From the NCBI GenBank assembly GCA_029216955.1, contig JANAVB010005597.1:48400703-48464702 (forward strand): a stretch of DNA of 64,000 nucleotides, given 5' to 3'. This DNA is from Iris pallida. Its lineage: Eukaryota; Streptophyta; Magnoliopsida; Asparagales; Iridaceae. The position numbers and the translations under genes are program-made. The notes under the pieces are model-generated. The model saw only the letters and a program-made list of their open reading frames with translations. It made no database searches and was not told where the DNA came from. This document shows positions 43,561-55,391 of the stretch, piece by piece (the first letter of the stretch is position 1; every line of letters starts with the position of its first letter).

Positions 43561-45434
43561 TGCAACCGAATGATAGATATCTTGGTCATTTGCTTCTCAA
43601 ATCAAAGAAAAGATTGAGTACTTTCTCTGCTCTCTTGAATGCAAGTCAATCGAAACTTCAGGGTTGGAAAAGGAAATGCTTATCCCATACAGGAAGAACA
43701 ACCCTTATTAAGTCGACCCTCTCCTCCCTTCCTACTTACTACTTGTCTGCTTATCATATTCCAAAGAAGGTGGCTAAGAATCTTGCTCAGCATCAATGCA
43801 ACTTTTGGTGGTCTTCAACTGATAAAAGAAAGATACACTATACAGCTTGGAATAAATTCACTCAACCTAAATTTCATGGAGGTCTTGGTATAAGGGATCC
43901 CTATATCACAAATCTGGCCTTAGTTTTAAAACTCACATGGAGGTATCTTACAAATCCTAATTCAGTCTGGGCTACACTTCTAAATAACAAGTATCTCCAT
44001 TCAAATTCATTTTGGACAGCTGCTCCTACCAGTAACTCTTCCAGTATCTGGACCAGTCTTCTTTGTAGTAGAGAGTTTTTCCTAAATAATATTTTATGGT
44101 CAGTAGGTGATGGCTCCAACATTAACATATGGAGTGATCCATGGGTTCCATCTATTCCAAGTTTTAAAGTGCAAGGTTACAACCACAGCTTCCACTGGGC
44201 CAACAAAGTCAGTGATCTGATCAATAAGGACTCTGCTTCCTGGAAAACCAATCTTATCAATATCCTTTTCCCTCCTGATGAAGCTAATGCAATATTGAAA
44301 ATTCCCCTTTCTGTAAACTGTTCTACTGATAAGTTGGTTTGAATGCACACAAGTAATGGGGAGCTATCTACAAAGTCAGCATATAAAGTTATCCATGGCA
44401 GATTGTATCCTACTCTTGAAAACTCTAATAGGCAAGATTTTCATGAATGGAGGAGGCTTTGGTCCCTATCTCATATCAGTCCTAAGGTGGTGCTTTTTGT
44501 GTGGAGAGCCTTAACCAATTCCCTACCCACAAATGCCAATATACACAGAAGAGTGCATCACATTGGAGACATCTGCCCTCTCTGTAAGGTACAAACAGAA
44601 ACCACTAACCATCTTTTATTGCATTGTTCTATCACAGGTACTTTATGGCTACATAATCGGGATGTAACTCCTCTGCTTCATGAAACATCTACACTGTCGA
44701 CTCTCACTACTGACATTCTGAAGGAAGGAGATTCAAACAAAATTGCTTCTTTTTTCTATCAACTGTGGTTTATTTGGAAGTCCAGGAATAAGGCAATCTT
44801 CAACAACTACCCAATTTCTGGCAGAAGAATCTATGAGGAGGCTATGAGCTTGAAGGAGAAGACTGCAAACATTGGTAGCCTCTATCCAGATACTTCAACT
44901 CCACTAGTCATGAACCAATGCAATGTTAGATGGCGACCACCAGCTCCTAATAGCTGGAAAATCAACTTTGATGGAGCTTATCTAGATGGCAAGACGGCGG
45001 CAGGGGCAATTCTTCGAGATTCAAATGGGTTCTTCCAACTGGCTACTTCAACGACCAAAGTAGGAGGCTCCCCTATAGAAGCTGAAGCTTTGGGCATCAC
45101 CTTGGCTCTTGATATCTGCAAAAATGAAAAACTTTGTGATGTTATTATAGAAGGAGACTGCAAGCAACTGATAGACTCAATCAATCAACCTGATACTGCT
45201 CCCCTATGGCAAGCTCGACATACGATTGAAGACGCAAGGAAGGCTTCTCAATCTATCCTCCACTTGACATTCTCATTTACTTTTAGAAATGCTAATCAAT
45301 GTTCTCACTTATTAGCAGCTAATGCTCTCATTTCTAATGTTTCCAATTCGACATCTCTTTATACAGAGATGCCATCATGTATTGAACATCATGTTCTATT
45401 GGACATGAGTTCAGTGACTTTTTCAGTTCAGTAA
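43561..45434 (+). pseudogene. LINE ORF2, 3' part: thumb, zf-RVT and RNase H
   Basis: The same ORF resumes after the solo LTR (NDRYLGHLLL, HTGRTTLIKSTLSSLPTYYL, GGLGIRDPYITNLAL). A zinc-binding zf-RVT segment follows (SAYKVIHGRLY, FVWRALTNSLPTNANIHRR, CPLCKVQTETTNHLLLHC). Last is an RNase H-like domain (INFDGAYLDG, EAEALGITLAL, VIIEGDCKQLIDSI, about 44955-45330). A TGA at 44340 interrupts, where related proteins usually have Trp. The final stop at 45432 is followed by poly(A). Confidence 0.88.
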
Positions 45435-45488
45435 TGCATTCTTTGGTTTGTTATCACAAAAAAAAAAAAAAAAAAAATCATCTTAAGT

Positions 45489-46205
45489 TGGTGGGACCCC
45501 CACTTGTTTGAGCACTTTAAAGTGCTCAACACTATACAGTGCAAATAAACAAACACCCTCTTCTCACAACGGAAGCAAGGGAAGTTTGATACACACAGTT
45601 TGACTTTGAAATGGGGCGCTGAAATAACATACTACATAATTTGTTGCTTCTAGCTGATACTACTGTGACATCAATTAGTTTCTATCAAGTGATGTCCCAT
45701 GCTTGGACCTTCTGCACAAGTTCGGTATGCATACTGTATAACTATGAGCATTTTCAAGTATATAAATGGTGGTCACTGTTTGAACTCAATATGCTCAATC
45801 TAATCAAACCAGGCTGGCTTGTTTGGTACGTGGATTACCTGGGATGGGTCAGATTGACCCATTTATGTTTTGGTCAGTTTGGTTTAGCCATACCATCGGG
45901 TTTGGGATATGACTATATGCATGTCGACCCAGTAATCCACTCAAACTGAATCTGGCTCGAACTGGACGACTGCCAACTTTACTGAGAGTATCACATAAGA
46001 ATGAATACGATCGATGTAGCTTATCAACTTTTCCCCTCAAGAACATGATGTACAAATATTCTCACTGGATTTGCATCTTGATGTCGTTTGGTAAAACTTT
46101 CCTTTTATGTTTCATTGACTACTTAGTGGCATACATATATGCCTAGCATACCCTTCTAACAAATATTAGGTGTATCCTATATGACATATTTTACTCTTTT
46201 ACCAG
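45489..46205. other. Backbone flank, no feature recognised
   Basis: The first bases continue the pre-insertion sequence. Nothing coding or repetitive is recognised; possibly intron of the L15 remnant. Confidence 0.4.
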
Positions 46206-46348
46206 CTATGCGTGCGGGGTTGCCAAAGTATGTTCCTGTCAATTTAGAAGACATTGAAACAGCTGGATTCCAGGAAGGTGATGAAGTGTCATTGGAGTCC
46301 TTGAAAGCTAAGGGCTTAATCAAACCTTCTGGCAAAGAAAGAAAACTA
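46206..46348 (+). pseudogene. Plastid ribosomal protein L15 exon remnant
   Basis: After the acceptor TTTTACCAG the frame reads MRAGLPKYVPVNLEDIE, AGFQEGDEVSLESLKAKG, IKPSGKERKL, closely matching (from memory) the middle of the nuclear-encoded chloroplast 50S protein L15, part of the large subunit near the peptidyl-transferase region. After RKL the similarity stops and no GT donor is at the expected place. The rest of the protein (about 80 residues) is not found. An acceptor-like TCCTATTTCAG at about 46747 begins another open stretch that I cannot assign. Probably a decayed gene or partial duplicate. Confidence 0.65.
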
Positions 46349-48236
46349 TTTTCTTTCACCTGCTTTAGAATAGGTGCATCAAGTCATTTACTTGATCATC
46401 AAGTATTTGATAAGACATATTACATTGAGCTTGAACTTCCTTCTAGTAGATTAATGATAACTGCATCTTACTATGTGCATGTCTTTTTACTCTTGTTGGC
46501 TTATGGTTATTTTTTTAGGTAAACTCTGTTGACTTTGTTGCTGGACTCTGGAACTTGATGCATCTAGCTGCATCTTACATTTTGTTCCTCCTTTTATGCA
46601 ATTTATCCTCCTAATTAGTTTATTTCAGCTCTCAGACTTCTTGTCTTCTTGCTTCCAGTCTGCACACATTGCAAACCTTGCATGCCTAATATATTTAGTA
46701 TTTTCGAAATATAATTCGGATCCAATTTTGTTTTTCTCCTATTTCAGCCAAGGCTGCTTCATTCAAGAATAAGTGTTGTGGCATTAGAATTCAGCCTTGT
46801 CTATCTTGTGGGACAAGCTGCAATTGTTCCCCAAGACAGCACAAGAGGAAGATGCTAGTCAGGAAGTAGTCTCAGTTGAAGGAGCACTTGAGAATTAAAC
46901 ACTCAGGAAATTATTGAAGCCTGATTAAGGCAAACTGTCAACTACATAGACAATTGGCTAATGGAATCATAATCTCAAGCCTCCACTAGTCATTGGCACC
47001 TAATCATCAACCATATCCATATAAGAACATTACCACCAAGGAAATTTTTGTTGTTGTTGTCGGTGGTGTCTGCTTGACGGAAGGTTGGTCTTCTTAGCTG
47101 GGACCTTCAGCGTAAGGCTTTATCATGTGGGCGACTTAAGTTTTTTGTTTCAAATTTTTCTTACTAAGTCGTGGTGGATTTGAAGTATAAATTATCGTTG
47201 TCCATGAGATGCAAGTTGATTGAAGTCGACACATGATGTTTTGCAGTCAGAACCCTTCCCAAATCACTAATTTTTCTCTTTTCTGATTCCATTTTGCTTC
47301 ACATAAAACCAGGAGTTAATGTAATCTGCTTTATCATTTACTTATTTTGTTACTTATAAATAAAAAAAGTATTTTGATTATAAAAAATTGCTGAATATAA
47401 TCTTTATTTCCACGAGGCTTTGTTTTTGCCTTTCACGAGGGACGTGCTTCAATTTGAGAATAAGATTAACCTTAGACACCTGTAGCAGTGCAATGGAGGC
47501 TGGATTGCTGTCATGATCGATTTTCTTGTGTATTGTGTCGTTTATCGCGTATCTTATCGTGTACCGTATGATACAATAGCTCTAGGTGTTTAGGTATGTA
47601 CTTCTAAATCCATACATTATTTAATATAATTTTCTCATTGTTTTTTATTTATTTGTTTCATCTCTACAAGTATATCTAGATCTAGAATATTAAGTATGGA
47701 TCAACCAATACGTAACAAAATGGTAGTATATCGTATCGTATTGTTACTATCTTATGATATGTATCATTATCGTAAGATACTAACAACATAGATTGTGGCC
47801 CTTTCTCTGTGGCAAAATTTATGGCTAGATTTCTCTTAGATGCAAGCTATAAAAGGAATTTTTAGAACTTATAAAACCTGTCTATTGTGATGTACATTGA
47901 CCGGCATGCTTCACTTTGTATGATATAATAGCTCCAATTAATGTTAGGTATGACCCGTTTGGGCTTATTATAGAAGGTTCTCGTCTTCGTGGAGTTATTT
48001 TTCTGTTCATCCTCATGGAAGATGGCTCTTTGAGAAATTGATTCTTTAGAGAATGTGCTAATTCCTTATTAAGTTCTGCAATTAGGATACCTAAAATTAG
48101 TTTTTCTAATAACATTATAAAACAAGGCAGTAGTTGATAATGTTTCTGGTAAGAAAGGAAAATATTAAGTAGACCAAAAATTGTGTGCGCTAGGGTGCAT
48201 GTGTCAACTATGAAGCAACATATATGACAAAAGGTA
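46349..48236. other. Backbone, no gene recognised
   Basis: AT-rich. 47530-47790 is crowded with GTATC/GATAC and CGTATC words. No coding feature is recognised. Confidence 0.4.
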
Positions 48237-48535
48237 AATTCTTAAGGAAAAATTTGAGTGGCACCCCACATTTGTTATGCTTATTTAAGGTGCACCCCAC
48301 ATGTTTACATGAATGCATAACACTCCCCACTTTGGACGGTTTTCGTCTAAAACGAACGGTCAACCCCGTTGACCAATTTTTTTTAACGAAAATACCCTCC
48401 TATATGTTCTCTTCTTCCCCGCGTCAACTATTTGTCTCCCCCCCTCCGCCGTGCTCGGCCCCCCTCCCCGGCGTCGCCGCACTCCCCCCCCCCCCCCCCC
48501 CTCCCCGACCTCGCCGCACCCCCCCCCCCCCCGGC

Positions 48536-48656
48536 CATCACCACCACCACCATCACCAACATCATCACCATCATCATCATCACCACCACCATCCACCATC
48601 ATCATCATCACCAACATCACCATCACCAACATCATCATCAACATCATCATCATCAT
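48536..48656. repeat. (CAT/CAC)n microsatellite in Pack-MULE
   Basis: About 120 bp of CATCAC/CACCAT repeats at the junction of left TIR and captured fragment; yields a poly-His artefact. Confidence 0.95.
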
Positions 48657-49067
48657 CCCCTCCCCCACTTCCTCTCCGCCCTCTCCGACTCCCGCCCTCC
48701 GCTGCCACTCCCTCCGCCTCCTCTCCCTCCTCTCCGCCTCCCCCTCCGCCCCCACCACCCCAAGATCTCCTCCCTCCTCCTCCCTCGCCTCCGCGACCCC
48801 GACTCCTCCGTCCGCGCCGCCCTCCTCGACGCCGTCCGCTCCCTCTCCCTCTTCGACCCCGCCTCCTTCGCCGCCGCCTCCCTCTTCCGCCCCCTCTCCG
48901 ACTCCCTCCGCCACGAGCAGGAGGCCTCCGCCCAGGCCGCCTCCGCGCTGTGCCTCTCCGCAGCGATCGACTCCTCGGACGCCAGTCCGGACCTCCTCCT
49001 GCAGATCCAGCGCCTGCTCCCGAGGCTCCTCAAGTTGGCCCGCAGCAGCGCGGGGTGGAGCGGCTGA
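48657..49067 (+). pseudogene. Captured TORTIFOLIA1-like (HEAT-repeat microtubule protein) fragment
   Basis: Frame of 48432-49067: FLSALSDSRPP..., PKISSLLLPRLRDPDSSVRA, LLDAVRSLSLFD, FRPLSDSLRHEQEASAQA, ALCLSAAIDSS, QRLLPRLLKLARSS. The RLRDPDSSVR-A and HEQE...AQ-x-ALCL-AAI patterns match, from memory, the first HEAT repeats of plant TORTIFOLIA1/SPIRAL2-like microtubule-binding proteins, which steer cortical microtubules. Only about 130 residues are present; the frame runs out at TGA 49067 inside the right TIR. There is no intron, and the orientation reads across the element. Confidence 0.65.
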
Positions 49068-49368
49068 AGGCGGAGGAGATGGCGAGGGAGCGGTCGAGGA
49101 GGGGGTGCGGCGAGGTCGGGGAGGGGGGGGGGGGAGTGCGGCGACGCCGTGGAGGGGGGCCGAGCACGGCGGGGGGCAGCCACGTGTGACGGGGAGGGGG
49201 ACACACAAATGAAGACAAGGGCATTTTCGTCAAAAAAAAATTTGACCGTTCGTTTTAGACAGAAACCGTCCAAAATGGGGGGTGTTATGCATTTATGTAA
49301 ACATGTGGGGTGCACCTTAAATAAGCATAACAAATGTGGGGTGCCACTCAAATTTTTCCAATTCTTAA

Positions 49369-50384
49369 TTGGTCAATGTGCCTGCTTTGTATTTTCACGT
49401 CGACAGTTGTTATAATTTCCTTCATCATTCGACGTCTTTTCCAATCTCATGGCAATCCAGACAGTATGTATTTTGTATAACTAGTAAATGCACGTATAAT
49501 AACTTATAACGTATAATAAAATATTATTCAATTATAGTTAAATATCTCTTCTAACTCATGTGGTTAAGATGTAAGGTATTTTTTTGTTTGGTTGAATTCA
49601 ATTTTTCATGTTGACAAATTTTTACTTTTTTCAACAATTTTTTACATAATTTATTTTTAAAAAAATAAAATGGACCGTGATATAATGACGGCTTAGACGG
49701 CTCACTTTTGAGCCGTTTTGAAGCATCGTTGTATAGTGGAAGATGATGTGTTTTATAACGGAAATAATAAATGGCCCGCAGTTTCTGCCCGTGGGCGTGA
49801 CCGCGGGCCTACGTGGCCGAACTCCGTTCGTCCCTCCCATTTGCGCGGGGCCACCGCCTGTAAACCTGCCAATGTGAGGCTGCCACGTGGACTGCGGGCC
49901 AAAAACACTGTCCACTTAGCAGCGTCCGTTTTATAATTGCTAACTGGAACCCTGTGGAACTTATGAGCTGGAAAAGTTTGCTCGACTTGTTGGATTTATC
50001 ACCTTCTAAGTTTAACTTGCAGAAGTACTTTTGCTGAAAACAGTCGACTTGATCATCCCTTTTTTAGTTATCTCCATGTATTACCTGGTTGAGCTGCTAA
50101 TCTGGGACAATTTTTCAGATCCTCCTCTATGTGCTCTTTGATGTGTGGCAATTGCTGTAAACTGGCCTGTACTTTTTTTTTTTTTTTTTTTTGGAACTCG
50201 AGCCTCTTCCTTCCTCAGGATCTTTGATCCTGTATTTTTGTTCTTTTCTTTTTCGAGAACAAGGGCCGGTCTTTGATCCCGAAAAAAAAAAGTCTATGTA
50301 GATTTCGGCCATTCTATATAAAAAGGAGAAAACATTAGTAATTGGTACATATGCAACTGTAACCTTTTCTTTTTCTTCTTATAA
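49369..50384. other. Backbone, no gene recognised
   Basis: A GC-rich island (49770-49930) sits between inverted TTATAACGGA-like and TCCGTTTTATAA words and may be a small degenerate transposon. A T-rich run lies at 50170-50192. No gene is recognised. Confidence 0.35.
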
Positions 50385-50771
50385 GACCATCTCCAACGAG
50401 GGTTTCTATCTTCCCTATTTCTATGGAAGAAATCTATTTTAGAAAAAATTTCTCCCATGATTTCTATCACTATTTCTATCCTAGGTGGCAATGATGTAGG
50501 ATGAAAACTTTATAGGAGGGTTTCTACATATAGAAACTCTCATAGAAATTTTCTTATCTCTCATGACAATTATTATTGGACCCCACACCTTTAAATTGGT
50601 CCTTTTACTATGTGACACATAGGATAGAAATGGAGAATCATTGGAGAGCATTTTTGTATGTCTATAATTTCTATGTAGAAACTCTTTCAACTAGGATAGA
50701 AATCTTCTTAAAGTACAATGCCAAGTATGATAAGAACTCAATTTTAGAAATCACCATTGGAGATGTTCTAA
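50382..50771. mobile_element. Tourist-like (PIF/Harbinger) MITE, 50385-50768
   Basis: 384 bp with imperfect terminal inverted repeats GACCATCTCCAACG / GAACATCTCCAATG and a TAA duplication at both ends (50382-50384, 50769-50771). The interior has many inverted AGAAAC/GTTTCT words, so it can fold back. Confidence 0.8.
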
Positions 50772-50949
50772 GAACCTATTGTCTCTGGTGGTTTTATCTC
50801 AATTTTGGTTTTATTTTATTTCAGCATAGCACCTGCACAATGGATGAATTGGCATCAAACTTCTTTTTCTAGTGTATGTTGTGTCAATACTAACTTCCCT
50901 TCTTTTGATAGATGTGCTGGGTGATGGGGATTTGGCTGTCAAGCGGAAT

Positions 50950-51170
50950 ATAAAGTCAAGTTGTTACCTGGCCGGGCTGGGCCGAGTCGGGCCCAGCGTT
51001 GATAGGTTTTTGACGGGGCTTGGGCCGGGCTGGGCGTCCGGCCGAGCAAGAGGAAATTTTTTTTGAACCCAGCCTGGATCTTTGGCCCGGTTTTGGGCGG
51101 ACCAGGTTGAACCAGGCCTAGGCCGGGCCGGTTCAGGGTTGGACCGGGCCATTCCAGTTTTCTGAAGAAA
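50950..51170 (+). repeat. GGGCCGGGC-type repeats (hAT subterminal?)
   Basis: Many copies of GGCCGGGC/GGCCCGG in both orientations in 200 bp. Such repeats are common in subterminal regions of plant hAT elements, and hAT coding remnants follow. Confidence 0.6.
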
Positions 51171-51409
51171 AAAAACTCAAAATTTTTTTTTGAAAACATA
51201 AAAATTTCTTAGTAGAAGTTAACAAATTTTTTCAATTAAAATTTAAATATGCTATAACAAGTTTTTATTAATGTCAAGATAATTTAATGTACAAGTATTT
51301 TTTTTTCCATAAAATTTGTAATAAATTGTAAAAGTTGCAAACTGATATTTTATTCATGAAAAATTGTAAAAAATGTAAAAGTATTTGGTTGTCCTTCTTC
51401 ATCTTTATT

Positions 51410-52513
51410 GCTCATCTCCTCCTACAGTAGTGTCCTCCAAGGTAAGAGACTGAAAGTCCAGTTCACTGATGTCGGCATTTTCATCTCTTGAGTTTTGAGT
51501 TCGTTTTTTTCGCATGAAACCAATCTTGAACGCAGATTCAAGTTTCCAAGATATTCGACAGTATCCTGCTCCTCTTCTTGCTTAGCATCCTAGAACCTGC
51601 ACTAAAACAAGATTCTGATGTTACCGTGGACACCGTGACCATTAGTATATCACGTGCTATAGAACAAAAGTATAGGGTACATTTTTAGTGTCTTTTCTAC
51701 CATTCTAAAATGGAAAAATAAGATGCAGATTCTTCATCATCTCTTCATAGTAATTTAAATATAACGATAATTCCTGAGTTGGTAGGAAATATTGTTTTTG
51801 TTTCTTCCTTTGCAGTACACTCTTAGCATGTGATAATTTAGACATAAAATCAGAGCTACTACTACCAACTTGAACGGTTGTACCGGGTCGGTCCGATACA
51901 ACTCGTTTTTCATATAAAGTAATTAAAAAACAAAAATATCTCTAATTTCTACTTTTAAGTTACTTACATCAACATTCATATTTTCATGAAAATTATCTAA
52001 CAATATGAATACTCCATCTAATTTAATCTTCGGATCAAAAAAACGAAGCCAAACAATATAGAAGAAGTATTTCACCCCAATATTTTTGAAATTTTGTTTC
52101 CATTTTGGAAACAACAAAATCAAAACCATGAGCATGTCTATATTTAAAAAAATAAGTGAGACATGTTAATAATTTCTGTTAATGCTAGAGGAGACGTTGG
52201 ATAATAAATTCCAGATAAAATATATGTCGCATTGCAAAAATAATTCTAAAAATTCAAAAATAGAATTAGCAATTAACCAATAATTTTCAATAACTTGATA
52301 ATCAAAATTTGGATTAACATTACAATAATTAGTAATAATGTCACTCCATGTTCCCGAAATACATAAATTTTTGATTTTTCTGTATGTGGTATATGGCACC
52401 TGTATCTTGATTGTATGTATCATGTATTTGTAACTGGCCATGTCATGGAATAGTATCTCATCGCGGATTAGCATGCCACCCCTTGTCCTTATCTGGTTGT
52501 AGGCGTGGTTCAC
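51410..52513 (-). pseudogene. hAT transposase remnant
   Basis: Minus-strand pieces in order: 52513-52166 (DYQVIENYWLIANSIFEFLELF, the conserved WxxA..I..FLELF segment), 52135-51923 (KWKQNFKNIG, LRFFDPKIKLDGVFILL, corresponding to the F.LDPR.K..G block), and near 51870-51410 (SSSSDFMSKLSH and an acidic tail). These match the C-terminal half of plant hAT transposases from memory. Numerous stops and frame changes lie between, and the catalytic core and BED zinc finger are not found. Confidence 0.6.
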
Positions 52514-53084
52514 TACTTCGTTGATAAGATTTCTGAACCGTGTTGTGGTTAGAATTTTATTTAATTAATTTAATTAGTTGTATCATGTAGCATTTAACAT
52601 GTCATTAGTCATATGGTTTAGAGCATGCTTAAGATTAGGGTTTCTTTGTGTCAACCCAACCCCTATATATATTCTCTTCCTCACCCTCTCTCCTCATTCA
52701 CTCTTTCATTAATTTTTCTCAAACAAACTTTTAGGCAAGTATAACTTGCTCAAAAGTGGAGATTTGTGCATTTTTTATTCTTGATTTTTCCTTTGATATT
52801 ATTTGTGTATATTGTTCTTCTTATCATCCTCTACAAATTTAGTACTTGGTATTTTCGGTTTTGATGAATGGATTCTTGTAGATCTAAGTTTATGTCATTT
52901 TTGGTTTTCTTGGGTTTTGATCTATCAAACATATTGGTTTTCGAAAACTAATTGTTCCATATGGTAGAGAATTTGATTCTACACAATTTTGACATTTAAA
53001 AAGTTAGATTTCGACTTATTTTGAGGAAGTTATGGCCAAGTAAGATTTGAACATCTTCTATGTTCATCTGTCCTGGTTCTGACA

Positions 53085-53440
53085 GGGACGATGAATAGTG
53101 CTGGCCGCATAGTGCCAGTCCGTATAGCTGTATAGTGCTGGCCGCATAGTGCCAGTCCGTCATGCATAGTGTTGGCCGTATAGTGCCAGTCCGCATGGAT
53201 GTATAGTGCTGGCCGCATAGTATCATTCCGCATGGATGCATAATGCTGGCCGCATAGGGCCAGTCCACATGGATGCATAGTGCTGGCCGCATAGTACCAG
53301 TCCGCATCGATGCATAGTACTGGCCGTATAGTGCCAGTCCGCATAGCTGCATAGTGCTGGCCGCATAGTACCAGTCTGCATAGCTGCATAGTGTCTGGCC
53401 GCATAGTACCAGTCCGCATAGATGCATAGTGCCGTATAGT
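53085..53440 (+). repeat. 36-bp tandem repeat, GCCGCATAG core
   Basis: About nine to ten units of CATAGTGCTGGCCGCATAGT plus GCCAGTCCGCATAGATG, with internal half-repeats. The GCCGCAT core is the inverse of the ATGCGGC motif of the Tat LTR. Confidence 0.9.
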
Positions 53441-54667
53441 GCTTATTTTGGCTATTTTTGGCCGTTTTATGTCCTATTTGGCTGATTTGTGACCATAATT
53501 TCTCCCAACTCAAAACATGAAAGTTGTAGATCTTTGTCTTGGCTTCAAAAATCTTCATATCTCATTTTAACCAGAATTTATATGTGACTTATGGCACCTT
53601 GCACCTCGCGCACCTTTGACCCTTGCACCTTGTGCACCTTTCACCTTGTACTGTTGCCCGTGCGCCGTTTGTGCCACTTCATGATTTGCGAGCACTTCAT
53701 ACCCTAGTGCGTAGTGCCTTCTTGTTCTCTTTTCTATTGTGTCTTGGTCCTCATTCCTGATCTGACTACCTATGCGTGTGCTGGATAAACCTATGTGTGT
53801 ACTAAGATACAATCTATGTGAGCACAGTTGTGCTAAGTGTTCCTACGTGATACCTGCCAGTACATCCAAAAGTCTAGCATTTACATAGCGAATGGTCGGT
53901 AGCAATGACATGGTATCGGTAGCAATGACGTGGTATGTGTTGTGTGTTGCATTACACCAAGAAAGGTACATACGTATGACTCCATGAGCCAGTACGGATC
54001 CCTTCTTGGGGTACTCGTACATTGTACGACACCTATGGGAGTGAGCATGTGAACACGACATGTGAACTCCGAGGATAACCTAGGGATTAACTAGGCAACC
54101 AACTTGGTAGATGCATTGGGTGGAAAGAATTCCGAGATCGTGCCATACTAGCCAACCTAGGTCCAGTCCTGACGTGTTGGGAATGGATATGGTTTCATTC
54201 GTCTATAGAGGATGACTATATCCGACTTCTACGAGTTATGTGTTATATGTTTTAGCGCGGTAGCCCTCCGGGGGACCGGTGCATAATCAATGTGCTATAT
54301 GTTTAATGGTTTGGCTAGCCCTGCTAGGTTGACACGATCTGAGGATCCCTTTAATCAGTATCGTGGAGATAACTCCGCCAAATATAAGAAGCCGCAGGAA
54401 TGAATGGCCGCTTGAAAAATGACTTGACTGCGACTTGTACCTTCCGTTAGTAGCCGAGGGACATGGACTGTCATAGTGCGTGGTCCAACCCATGTCCTTG
54501 TTTGGTTGTTGGGTTGGTCTATCGTGCTATGACAGGCTGTGGACCGAGATTACGACTGGAAGCATTTTATTATTATTATTATTACGCTTGGATTTTATCT
54601 CACTCTTTTGTGCTCCCTTGTGGTACTAGCTATTCGGGGCCTGACCCCGCTGGTTTTGTTTGGCCAG

Positions 54668-54747
54668 ATCTCATAGCAGCGCCAGAGGATCCAGCCTTCT
54701 ACCGGAACAATGGTGCACACCAGGAGTATGGGCGCCAGGGACCATGA
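54668..54747 (+). other. 3' exon-like frame in LTR F
   Basis: After the acceptor TTTGGCCAG: two bases, then LIAAPEDPAFYRNNGAHQEY to TGA 54745, with GCCTGACCCC about 25 bp upstream. Same phase as in the other LTRs, with a FYR core in place of YYG. Confidence 0.35.
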
Positions 54748-55097
54748 GTGGGTTTCTTCTTCACTGCTCAGATATCTTCTATTTTGTACTTGACATTTAG
54801 CCACCGGCATCTGTTTAGCCGGCTGTTCTAAAAATTAGTTTTCTTTTACATAATTGTAATTAAATCAGACTGCAGCTGACTACGGTTATGTACCTATGAC
54901 TCTCGGCACTAGCTTATCATTTTGTATAGCTAGGCTCATGATTTATTTTGATAAAGCGTCGGGGACGTCTTACTGTTTTGTCTTATATGATCATTATTTA
55001 CTGCTTCTTGTTTTGATTGATTGAGACATAGATGCTCTGTGAGTGTCATGACCCGCACCCACTGTGAGGGTACGAATACGTAACGACGCCCAGCCTA

Positions 55098-55113
55098 CGC
55101 CGCAGTGTCGGCG
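55098..55113 (-). repeat. Conserved GC hairpin near end of LTR E
   Basis: CGCCGCAGTGTCGGCG on plus, the inverse of the hairpin in LTRs B and C. Confidence 0.8.
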
Positions 55114-55391
55114 GTAGAGCGCTGTCCTAGGTTACTATCTAACCAGTAACTCACGCAATATATAATGTACTCATCATGATCAACTCCGAACGGAGGACAA
55201 GTATAAGATATTGTAACTCAATCACAGTCTAAGTACGATAAGATAAACACAGAAGAATTAAACTAAGAATAGAAGAACAACTACTAAAATAATAACAACT
55301 CTCAACAAATCTCAAATACTACACAAGTCTCAAAACTTCTATAACAAGTTCAACATGGAAACAAATGCTAGTCTACTAAACTAAATCCCGA

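Larger units (their letters stand above)
36876..45488 (+). mobile_element. L1-type LINE, full length, with 12-bp target duplication and nested solo LTR
   Basis: Element about 36888-45476, flanked by ATCATCTTAAGT at 36876-36887 and 45477-45488, with a 19-20 bp poly(A) at 45458-45477. ORF1 and ORF2 overlap by ATGA at 38839-38842. Without the nested LTR (41067-43555) the LINE is about 6.1 kb, a normal full-length plant L1. It is dead: endonuclease motifs are mutated, there is one frameshift near 39405, and stops occur at 39629, 40844 and 44340. Transcribed from an internal promoter and inserted by target-primed reverse transcription (family knowledge). Confidence 0.92.
48237..49368 (+). mobile_element. 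Pack-MULE, 48246-49359, with 9-bp target duplication
   Basis: Element GGAAAAATTTGAGTGGCACC...(inverse), 1114 bp, flanked by perfect AATTCTTAA at 48237-48245 and 49360-49368. A 9-bp duplication is diagnostic of Mutator-like elements. Terminal inverted repeats run about 260-285 bp inward (48246 to about 48525, and about 49090-49359), with a distal AT-rich part and an inner C-rich/G-rich part. There is no transposase. The interior carries a host gene fragment. Confidence 0.9.
52545..55043 (+). mobile_element. Tekay/Del-like LTR F, plus, truncated
   Basis: TATA box CCTATATATATTC (52663) with a CT-rich leader (CTCTTCCTCACCCTCTCTCC), tandem repeats (53085-53440), a block at 54240-54370 similar to the inverse of 56500-56640, and the conserved 3' exon-like piece. 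U3 appears cut off by the hAT remnant, and the right end is cut by LTR E at 55044. Confidence 0.55.

Noticed and set aside
48432..48656. Poly-Pro/poly-His N-terminal part of the Pack-MULE ORF
   Set aside because: Encoded by the TIR C-runs and CAT/CAC microsatellite, not by the captured gene.
52996..53427. Repetitive minus ORFs with MRPALC-like units
   Set aside because: Frames of the 36-bp tandem repeat; no independent coding evidence.
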